DNA of 64,000 bases, from NCBI GenBank assembly GCA_001462345.1, contig LIUM01000002.1, forward strand, positions 1 through 64,000, written 5' to 3'. Below are positions 7,846-14,943 of the stretch, piece by piece. The DNA comes from Fibrobacteria bacterium AD312 (lineage in GTDB: Bacteria > Fibrobacterota > Fibrobacteria > Fibrobacterales > Fibrobacteraceae). The first letter of the stretch is position 1; each line of letters starts with the position of its first letter. The translations under genes were made by a program, and so were the position numbers. The notes beneath the pieces are model-generated. The model was not told the origin of the DNA and did not search any database. It saw only the letters and a list, made by a program, of their open reading frames with translations.

Positions 7846-8951
7846 TTTGAAGATGCCACCCGCCACTCTAGCATTTTTAATGTTTCCTCTGCTGCTTTTT
7901 CCCAAGTAAATTCAGCCGCATGCTTTTGCGCCTCTAATTCTAATGACTCGCGACGCACAGAATCAGTATAAAATAATTCCATCGCTTTTGCACATAAAGA
8001 AGCGTTTTTTACAGGAAACAAAATCCCTGTTTTTTGATCTATCACGCTATCAACCAAACCAGGTACAGCAGAAGCAATGGTGGCTGTTTTACATTCACCA
8101 GCTTCAATCACTGTAAGCCCCCAGCCTTCTTTATAGCTAGTCTGTAAAAGGCCTATCGCTTCCACAAGAAGGGTACGTTTCTTTTCTCCCGAAACAAATC
8201 CTTCCAAAATCACTTTACCACTAAGACCATATCGTTTGATAATATCTGGCATTTTCTTGAAGAGTGGACCACCACCTGCAATTCGAAGTTTTACTTCAGG
8301 ATACTTTTTGGAAAAAATTTGAAATGCTTCTAATGCAGTATAAATTCCTTTATAGCGGTGCAAACGAGAAAGCCACAAAAAATAGTCGCCTTTTTTTGAA
8401 GGCAAAGAAACATTAGAAGGAAGGCCATCAGCCCCGTTATACACGAGATTGATTTGTGAAGAAGGAATTCCTAATTCTTCTAATTCTTTTTGAGTACTTG
8501 GACTCACCACAAGAAAATGACTTTTTTTATAAAACAAAGGAATCATTTTTTCAAAAAGCCACACCCCAAAAGCCACAGGGAAAAACGCCTCTGAAAAAAT
8601 GGAGCTTTTCCATAAATGATGGATTTGAATGATGTGCGGTTTTTTAGAAAGTTGTGGCGTAAATAAAGGCAATTTATTTAGGTCTTCATAAATCACATCA
8701 AAATGATATTTTTGATCTAATGAGTTAAAAGCTTTTGCATAATTCAACTGAAATAAAAGATCGGATCCTGAACGAACCACTTCTATTCCATCTACAATCT
8801 CATAAGATGGAGCTCCAGGGAACGATGTAGTAAAAAGAACCACCTGATGCCCTTTTTCTACAATACGAGAAAAAATGCAATGCAAATGCTTCTCCGCCCC
8901 ACCCGAAGCGGGGTGTTTTCGATCCCGATAATTCACCACTAATATTTTCAT
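7842..8951 (-). CDS. GT4-type glycosyltransferase
   Basis: The 369-residue protein has the two-Rossmann GT-B layout. The N-terminal half opens with MKILVVNYRDRKHPASGGAE, where the GGAE loop binds the acceptor. The C-terminal half has the strand WLSRLHRYKG, the GGGPL loop and the donor-nucleotide motif EGWGLTVIEAGECKTATIAS, with the EX7E-like pair of glutamates. Retaining sugar transfer from a nucleotide sugar is therefore likely; donor and acceptor cannot be read from sequence. It lies between a SAM methyltransferase and an LPG-synthase-like membrane protein in one operon (9-base gap upstream, 4-base overlap downstream), pointing to envelope glycan or glycolipid assembly. Confidence 0.88.
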   Translation of the reverse strand: MKILVVNYRDRKHPASGGAEKHLHCIFSRIVEKGHQVVLFTTSFPGAPSYEIVDGIEVVRSGSDLLFQLNYAKAFNSLDQKYHFDVIYEDLNKLPLFTPQLSKKPHIIQIHHLWKSSIFSEAFFPVAFGVWLFEKMIPLFYKKSHFLVVSPSTQKELEELGIPSSQINLVYNGADGLPSNVSLPSKKGDYFLWLSRLHRYKGIYTALEAFQIFSKKYPEVKLRIAGGGPLFKKMPDIIKRYGLSGKVILEGFVSGEKKRTLLVEAIGLLQTSYKEGWGLTVIEAGECKTATIASAVPGLVDSVIDQKTGILFPVKNASLCAKAMELFYTDSVRRESLELEAQKHAAEFTWEKAAEETLKMLEWRVASSK

Positions 8952-8960
8952 CTGTAAATT

Positions 8961-9737
8961 TTATTTTTTCCCTAAAACACCAATACTCAATTGAGTATAA
9001 TGCATGAATGGCACAGTATCTAAAGCATCTAGAATTTGATCTTTCATTTTTTGATAAGCCGTTCCAGCAAAAGGATATTTAGGCAATTCCACATTGAATC
9101 GGAAACATAATTCTCTACACAAACGATAAAAAAGATTAGGACGCATCCAATCTCCATACGCATAAGTAATACTAAACCCGGCTTGGTTCATTAAGCCTTT
9201 TAACTGTGGCATCGTATACTGCGTTTCCCAACCAGCAAACCACTTATCAAAAGCAATCAAAATATGTTTCATTACTGTATATGGATGTATCGTCTGAGGC
9301 ACATCACAAAGGCAATGTCCCCCTTTCTTTAATATGCGATAATTTTCTCGCAGCAACGCTACAGGATCCTTAAAATGCTCCGCTAATCCTTGATGGAAAA
9401 CCAAATCAAATGTATTATCTGGAAAAGGGGAAGCAAATGCATCTCCACGAATCAAATGAATTTGATCATAGAGACCTTCTTTAATACGCAAAGAATTAAT
9501 GATTTTCAAACTATTTTCAGCAAAATCCAAAACATAAACTTCAGCGCCTCGGCGAGCAAGTTCCACACTATCTCTTCCTGTTCCCGCTCCCACTTCAAGA
9601 ATTTTCATGCCTTCTAAATTAAAATGCTTTTCTATCGATTTAAAAACCGAAGGAGAAGACGGGTAAACTTTATCCATATCGTTTTTTTGCTGCCAAAAAC
9701 GATTCCAAACCGATTGTGTAGGCTCTTTAATTGTCAT
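8961..9737 (-). CDS. class I SAM-dependent methyltransferase
   Basis: The 258-residue product has a Rossmann-like methyltransferase core: motif I ILEVGAGTGRDS near residue 46, the acidic loop VLDFAEN, motif FDLVFHQGLAEHF and the post-core RILKKGGHCLCDVP. The C-terminal third (YTMPQLKGLMNQAGF onwards) fits small-molecule or lipid methyltransferases of the Methyltransf_11/25 type. The substrate is unknown. It is first in the operon with a GT4 glycosyltransferase and an LPG-synthase-like membrane protein. The 224 bases upstream are shared with the divergent sigma factor gene. Confidence 0.85.
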   Translation of the reverse strand: MTIKEPTQSVWNRFWQQKNDMDKVYPSSPSVFKSIEKHFNLEGMKILEVGAGTGRDSVELARRGAEVYVLDFAENSLKIINSLRIKEGLYDQIHLIRGDAFASPFPDNTFDLVFHQGLAEHFKDPVALLRENYRILKKGGHCLCDVPQTIHPYTVMKHILIAFDKWFAGWETQYTMPQLKGLMNQAGFSITYAYGDWMRPNLFYRLCRELCFRFNVELPKYPFAGTAYQKMKDQILDALDTVPFMHYTQLSIGVLGKK

Positions 9738-9808
9738 AAACGCAAATATACGAATTCAATAAAAAAGAGATATTAAGCCATTCTATTTTCTTACATTTTT
9801 AATACCAT

Positions 9809-9845
9809 AGTCATTTTTATATGACTAAGTCATGCATTAATGACT
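9809..9845 (+). promoter_or_regulatory. two tandem AGTCAT-N6-ATGACT palindromes, candidate enhancer sites
   Basis: AGTCAT-N6-ATGACT occurs at 9809-9826 and again at 9828-9845, with identical arms, identical 6-base spacers and centres 19 bp apart. They lie about 56-92 bases upstream of the -24 element at 9902, the normal range for binding of a sigma-54 activator. Which activator binds is not known. Confidence 0.65.
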
Positions 9846-9900
9846 ACATTATGATATTTAAAACGTGTTTTTTTTGATGACAATTATTATTTTACACATT

Positions 9901-9916
9901 TGGCACACTCCTTGCT
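9901..9916 (+). promoter_or_regulatory. sigma-54 (RpoN) promoter of the sigma factor gene
   Basis: TGGCACACTCCTTGCT matches the -24/-12 consensus TGGCACG-N4-TTGCW at all invariant positions, with GG at 9902-9903 and GC at 9914-9915 separated by exactly 10 bases. A transcript would start near 9926, about 35 bases before the ATG at 9962, which has an AAGGAT 9 bases before it. Confidence 0.8.
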
Positions 9917-9961
9917 GATTAAAAAAGCGATATTAAAGACTGGATAAAAGGATTTTAAAGC

Positions 9962-10774
9962 ATGCATATAGATTCTACTGATACTACCCTCAAACGTTAT
10001 CTTGAAGACATTAGAAAAACAGCACCTCTTTCTAGAGAAGAAGAACAAATTCTATTTCAAAAAGCGAAAGAAGGTGATAAAATTGCACGAAAAAAATTGA
10101 TTTCAGCGAACATGCGCTTTGTTCTAAAAGTAGCCATTCAATACCGCGGTTGCCCTATTCCTCTTCCAGATCTTGTTAGTGAAGGCGCCATGGGCCTTGT
10201 TCGTGCCATTGAATCTTTTGAACACACTCGTGGCTTAAAATTCATTAGTTATGGTGTTTGGTGGATCAAAGCCTATATTACTAGAGCCATTAATGAGCAA
10301 GGTAATTTAATTCGTCTTCCTGCAAACCAACACTTACGCGTACGTAAAGCCTTGCATGAACAATCTCGCGGAAAAGAAATCAATGAAGAAATTCGTGAAT
10401 TGATTCAAATTGGGCAAAGAGGTGTTTCTTTCGATAGCCCTCTAAAAGCAGATTCTAAAGCAACATATGCCGAAGTTCTTGCTGATAATACAGCCACAAA
10501 TCCAGAAGCCGATTCAGAAATTCAAAGCGTTGAAGCTCTTGCAAGAGACCTCATGGAGCAACTCCCAGAAAGAGAAGCAAAAGTGATTACTGGTATTTTT
10601 GGTATTAATCAAGAAGCCCCTCAAACACTTAGAGAAGTGGGCGAATCAATGAATATTTCTCATGAACGTGTACGCCAACTTCGAGATCAAGCCCTTAGAA
10701 GAATTCGTAAATACAATAGCCGCGAATTCCTTCAAGAAAAGAAAGATGCTTTCTTAGCGGCAATCAATAAATAA
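9962..10774 (+). CDS. RpoD-family RNA polymerase sigma factor
   Basis: The 270-residue protein directs core RNA polymerase to promoters. It has region 1.2 (about residues 6-45), region 2 with the core-binding NMRFVLKVA and the -10 reading FISYGVWWIKAYITRAI, a region 3 start GNLIRLPANQ, and a region 4.2 helix-turn-helix ETLREV-like to ISHERVRQLRDQALRRIR. Region 1.1 is missing and region 3 is short, as in the short primary sigma factors of Bacteroidetes and in group 2 factors, so either role is possible. The sigma-54 promoter and paired palindromes upstream suggest a regulated, group 2 role. It ends at a strong hairpin terminator. Confidence 0.88.
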   Translation: MHIDSTDTTLKRYLEDIRKTAPLSREEEQILFQKAKEGDKIARKKLISANMRFVLKVAIQYRGCPIPLPDLVSEGAMGLVRAIESFEHTRGLKFISYGVWWIKAYITRAINEQGNLIRLPANQHLRVRKALHEQSRGKEINEEIRELIQIGQRGVSFDSPLKADSKATYAEVLADNTATNPEADSEIQSVEALARDLMEQLPEREAKVITGIFGINQEAPQTLREVGESMNISHERVRQLRDQALRRIRKYNSREFLQEKKDAFLAAINK

Positions 10775-10787
10775 AACTTTATGAATA

Positions 10788-10820
10788 AAAAAAGAACCCC
10801 GATTGGGGTTCTTTTTTTTT
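10788..10820. terminator. bidirectional intrinsic terminator after the sigma factor gene
   Basis: The stem AAGAACCCC / GGGGTTCTT closes a GATT loop (10801-10804) and is flanked by A-runs on the left and T-runs on the right. It therefore works for the sigma factor gene on the plus strand and for the large secreted protein gene ending at 10826 on the minus strand. Confidence 0.92.
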
Positions 10821-10825
10821 AGATG

Positions 10826-13800
10826 TTATTCATTGAGAGGCACCGTCCCTTTTTTACTGCGACGAACACCCCACTTATCAATGACTTCTTCTTCCACTGT
10901 TTTGTTTTCATATCGAGCCACGAGCTTAAATTGAACTAGATAAACTCCAGCTCCAACAAAGCGGCCAGCTCTATCTTTGAAATTCCAGTTGACAAAGAGT
11001 TTTTGATCCGTATTCAAACAGTTGCCACCGAATTTAGGACTATTACATGCAACACTTATTGTTGTGTCATTCACATATTGACCAACATGATCAAAGTACC
11101 TAACACTGAACGAAAGCATCACTTTCGCTGGATCTAATGAATCTAAAACGGAAGAGTCATATTCTCCATTGGCATCCACTTGAGCGGCGTCTACTAATTG
11201 AGGCACAAAGCGTTGACCTAATTCGACTAAATGCCCAAGAACACCTTTTTTCTCCAGATCTTCTTTTCGAGTCGTATTTGGTAAATAGCTCAATGACACA
11301 GAACTTAATTCACGAAGAGTTTCATCTTCCGAATTTAAGGAACCCATGTTCACAGAGTGAACTAATTGATTTAAGAATCCAGAAATTACTACTGGAGAAG
11401 GTAATTCACCAGCAATATTGCCTGCATTATCTTGGATTGATCCTTTATTTCCAGGAACCATCATGAGAGAATCTCCAGGAAGAATAGAATTAAACCCTGA
11501 ATTCAAAACTAACTTAGCAGTGAGCCCATCATTTGACCATTCTATTCTGGATGGAATTAAGTCAATCGTATCATTTCCATGTATGTAAGAGAAGTAATCT
11601 TTGCCATCAATCTTAGATTTGTTCACTACCTCTGAGAATTGAACAATTAACGTATCTACACCACTTCCATACCGTAGGTTAGCCCCTTTAATGACTGGAG
11701 ACATTTTATCTCTAATAATGGTATTATTTTCACCAACAAAGGTATAACCCATCACATCATAGTAGGTATAAATAGTGGCTTGCGGCATTTCATCACTAAT
11801 ACTGGTGAGACCTGTTGTTAACTTAATATCCGATTGCACATTCCAGATCACTCGAGTAGGATCTTTTGGATCTATTTCTAAGCTTGCTGGTTGAGCTTGC
11901 AATTGAATTAACATGCCTCTAAAACTATACCAAGGGAATGACATATAAAGCTTCTGCATATCCTTTTGAGATATGGTATCGGCAAATACAGTTACAATTT
12001 GATCAAGAATACCATCGCCATCAGTATCATAATATTCCACATATTGAGCACTAGGCAAACGATCGGTTACTTTTACAACAATTTGGCGACTATATTCATC
12101 GGATGTCATATATGGTAAATTAGTGAACGAGATATTTGGATATAAAGATACGCTATCTCGATCCGCTCCTCTTAAGCCAAGAGAATCTCCTGTAATCACG
12201 ATGAGGTTTTTAGTAGGCATTGAAATAGAGCTCACCTGATCTAAATCAAATCCATTTTTATTTAACATGACTATAAAGTCAGCCTGTGAAACATCTGCTG
12301 GCAATAAGTCTATGTTGAACTCAATAAACAAGGAGTCTTGACCAGAATCATTTCGAATAGCATAAGCTTGCTTAATTACATGACCGCCTACTTCTACAAG
12401 AGAGGCTTCTCGTTTATAAGAAGTACCTGTTTCTGAATCCGTATAGGTGAGAATGGCATAAGCATCTTTCGGGAAATTCTCAGGGAAAACTAAACTAGTC
12501 ACATCTGCAGTAATGCGATCCTTATTCAAATTAGGAACAGAAGTGACTTCTAAAGTATCTCCATTGATCACAATTGACATTGCAGTGACAGTCATTTTTG
12601 AAGGTAATGGTTCTGTGAGAACCACCTCGACCATATCTAGTTTTCCATCTCCTTCAGAATCTTTAATAAAGCCAACTAAAGCATCTGGGATAGGGTCTAT
12701 AAAATTAAAGCCATCAAAAATAACCGTTTCCCCTAATTCGTTTTGAATATATATCTGACCGCCATTTACAACAGAGTCACTAGTGACATATATTTTTACA
12801 TCTCCACCTGAAGAAACGACAGTGGTTTTGGTGGATGGATCGCTTGCTTTATTAGGATCCACCAATTGAACACCACCAACACCTGTAATAAAGATGGAAT
12901 CTCCTGCACCTACACCCAAATATTCAAGCAACTTCTCTGCAGAGATAGTCACCTCTATTACTTGCCCCACATTAACGGGTTCTTTATCAGAGCCATTGTT
13001 CACACCAAAGCCATCTAAAGAAATACCTGGTGTAGTCAAATCATAGACATTACCACCAATGGTAATCGTTCCAGGTGTACCAGGTTCTGCGTCCACTGGA
13101 TTTAATACAGTACCGCCAACAACAATCGAGTCTCCTTTTTCTCTCTTATCATCACTAGGATAAGGGAGAGGATCGTCGTCATCATCAAGATCAAAATCAT
13201 CAAATCCAGTATATTGCTTACTAGAAGAACTAGAGAGGTCTGTATCATCTCCAGAACCAGAACCATTTCCAGAACTTGAAGAACTACTTAAATCATCTCC
13301 AGAACCAGAACCATTTCCAGAACTTGAAGAACTACTTAAATCATCACCAGTTCCAGAACCACCTGATGAGCTACTTGTGCCTGTGCCACCTGAAGAACTA
13401 CTTGTTCCTGGGACACCTGAAGAACTACTTGTTCCTGGGATACCTGAAGAACTACTTGTTCCTGGGATACCTGAAGAACTGCTTGTTCCTGGGACACCTG
13501 AAGAACTACTTGTTCCTGGGATACCTGAAGAGCTGCTTGTGCCTGTGCCACCTGATGAGCTACTTGTGCCTGTGCCGCCTGATGAGCTACTTGTGCCTGT
13601 GCCACCTGATGAGCTACTACTTGTCACACTACTAGAAGATGATAATACAGCATGACTACTTGAACTATAGTTACGGCTACTACTGGAGTAATCTTCATCT
13701 GTGCCCGTAGAGGCGTTATGCCTTGAAGAACCCACTCCAGAAAGAGGAGCCACATCATCCAAATAATTATCAAGCCATTGCATATGGATATGGACATTGT

Positions 13801-14923
13801 CATTAATGTACTTGTTTGGATTAGAGGTATAATCGATAAAAATCAAATGGCCTGTATTACTTGCCACAAATAAGTGTCCTAAACCATCTACAGTACCCTG
13901 ATCCAAGCGCCAACCCACATAACCATTATCATTGGTTCTAGGCTCTGTTAAATTTTCAAGGGATTCAATAAAAAAGTACTGACGTAAATCAATCGTAGCC
14001 ACCACTTTTCTAGTTCTTGGGTCAATTTGAACGATTTTTGATCCACCAAAAACAAAGATTGTCTTTGAATAAGTATCATACGTACCACCATGAGCACCTT
14101 CTAATGAATCAATTAAGATACTTGTTTGAATGGTATCAATGGCACTACCCTTTGCCCCTTGAGGAATCGTATCGGAGAACATGCCAAAATGTGCTTTTGC
14201 CCTAGCTGCTTTTTGTTGTGCATCACTACACAAAGTTCCTGAGCTACTTGCCTCACAACCACCGCCAAAATAATCAGAATAAGTGTAAAAAGCCGTACCA
14301 TCTTCATCCCAGATAATCGTAGATAATCTGTCTGCTTTAAAACGAGTGTTTGGTACTTTTTGTTTTAATCCAACCTGTTTAGCATCACGTAAACTAGAAT
14401 TTGCTGGATCCGTCACAGTCCTATAAGAAGCAAGAGTTCCTGGAATACCAGCACCCCATAACACTTCATTGGTTGGATCCATCATCAAATGATAGTTTCC
14501 TGTCCTATCTCCCGTATTATTTCCTGTAACTGTTTTCACAAGACATTTATTACCTGGGCCTACCGTTTTGTTGACTTTATGAATTTTAGATCCTTGCGCA
14601 GCAATTAATAAATCGTTATCTGGATGATGCACAATACCATCGGCACCAACAAGACCATCTGTCGTTTTACACAAAGTGACCTTATTTGATAGCTGCAAAT
14701 AGCCATTGCCATCATAATAATAATCCACACTTTTTACACGATTTTCTTTACTATAAAGCGTATAATAAAGAGTTGCAGACGTTGGATTAGATGGGTACAA
14801 CGTACCAACCTGCTGAATCCAAATACCAGTTCCTGCTGAATAAGGAGGATCTATTGTTTGAGCTTGAGCTCCAAAGGAAATGAGCAGAAGGCTCATCAAT
14901 ATAAATTTTAATTGCTTTTTCAT
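10826..14923 (-). CDS. giant secreted protein with poly-serine repeat linker and C-terminal FlgD-like Ig domain
   Basis: The 1365-residue product has a signal peptide (residues 1-21, ending AQA). Residues about 25-395 read like repeated beta-propeller blades (GADGIVHHPDNDLLIAAQG). A serine-rich linker of about 180 residues follows, built from GTSSSSGGT/GTSSSSGIP nonapeptides and GDDLSSSSSSGNGSGS units, then an Asp-rich segment. The C-terminal half holds DGDG-type calcium-binding loops (DTDGDGILDQ), SbsA-like Ig domains and a final FlgD-type Ig strand set (DRAGRFVGAGVYLVQF). It is paralogous, in its C-terminal half, to the protein encoded just upstream (21-base gap), and a GGAGGAT ribosome site precedes the ATG. 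Surface attachment or carbohydrate contact is likely; the exact role is unknown. Confidence 0.8.
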   Translation of the reverse strand: MKKQLKFILMSLLLISFGAQAQTIDPPYSAGTGIWIQQVGTLYPSNPTSATLYYTLYSKENRVKSVDYYYDGNGYLQLSNKVTLCKTTDGLVGADGIVHHPDNDLLIAAQGSKIHKVNKTVGPGNKCLVKTVTGNNTGDRTGNYHLMMDPTNEVLWGAGIPGTLASYRTVTDPANSSLRDAKQVGLKQKVPNTRFKADRLSTIIWDEDGTAFYTYSDYFGGGCEASSSGTLCSDAQQKAARAKAHFGMFSDTIPQGAKGSAIDTIQTSILIDSLEGAHGGTYDTYSKTIFVFGGSKIVQIDPRTRKVVATIDLRQYFFIESLENLTEPRTNDNGYVGWRLDQGTVDGLGHLFVASNTGHLIFIDYTSNPNKYINDNVHIHMQWLDNYLDDVAPLSGVGSSRHNASTGTDEDYSSSSRNYSSSSHAVLSSSSSVTSSSSSGGTGTSSSSGGTGTSSSSGGTGTSSSSGIPGTSSSSGVPGTSSSSGIPGTSSSSGIPGTSSSSGVPGTSSSSGGTGTSSSSGGSGTGDDLSSSSSSGNGSGSGDDLSSSSSSGNGSGSGDDTDLSSSSSKQYTGFDDFDLDDDDDPLPYPSDDKREKGDSIVVGGTVLNPVDAEPGTPGTITIGGNVYDLTTPGISLDGFGVNNGSDKEPVNVGQVIEVTISAEKLLEYLGVGAGDSIFITGVGGVQLVDPNKASDPSTKTTVVSSGGDVKIYVTSDSVVNGGQIYIQNELGETVIFDGFNFIDPIPDALVGFIKDSEGDGKLDMVEVVLTEPLPSKMTVTAMSIVINGDTLEVTSVPNLNKDRITADVTSLVFPENFPKDAYAILTYTDSETGTSYKREASLVEVGGHVIKQAYAIRNDSGQDSLFIEFNIDLLPADVSQADFIVMLNKNGFDLDQVSSISMPTKNLIVITGDSLGLRGADRDSVSLYPNISFTNLPYMTSDEYSRQIVVKVTDRLPSAQYVEYYDTDGDGILDQIVTVFADTISQKDMQKLYMSFPWYSFRGMLIQLQAQPASLEIDPKDPTRVIWNVQSDIKLTTGLTSISDEMPQATIYTYYDVMGYTFVGENNTIIRDKMSPVIKGANLRYGSGVDTLIVQFSEVVNKSKIDGKDYFSYIHGNDTIDLIPSRIEWSNDGLTAKLVLNSGFNSILPGDSLMMVPGNKGSIQDNAGNIAGELPSPVVISGFLNQLVHSVNMGSLNSEDETLRELSSVSLSYLPNTTRKEDLEKKGVLGHLVELGQRFVPQLVDAAQVDANGEYDSSVLDSLDPAKVMLSFSVRYFDHVGQYVNDTTISVACNSPKFGGNCLNTDQKLFVNWNFKDRAGRFVGAGVYLVQFKLVARYENKTVEEEVIDKWGVRRSKKGTVPLNE
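13245..13340. repeat. two direct 48-bp repeats in the serine linker
   Basis: Two nearly identical 48-bp units start at 13245 and 13293 and code for the SGDDLSSSSSSGNGSG type linker. A third partial start lies at 13341. Confidence 0.85.
13362..13620. repeat. 27-bp tandem repeat array, about 9.6 copies, in the serine linker
   Basis: Units beginning CCTGA recur every 27 bases at 13362, 13389, 13416, 13443, 13470, 13497, 13524, 13551, 13578 and 13605. Each codes for nine residues of the type GTSSSSG(IP/VP/GT). Units are close to identical, so copy number could change by slippage without breaking the reading frame. Confidence 0.92.
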
Positions 14924-14943
14924 TTTTTTTATCCTCCAACACC

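Noticed and set aside
6865-7905. Start of the LPG-synthase-like gene at 7905
   Set aside because: It would lie deep in the glycosyltransferase gene. The ATG at 7845 gives an ATGA overlap as in other coupled genes here.
13362-13620. Possible CRISPR array (regular 27-bp repeats)
   Set aside because: Units abut directly with no unique spacers and encode a peptide repeat in the gene's frame.
13276-13655. Open frames of 89-119 codons on both strands within the repeat array
   Set aside because: They arise because the 27-bp repeats carry no stop codons in several frames. They have no ribosome sites, and the true frame is the serine-linker protein.
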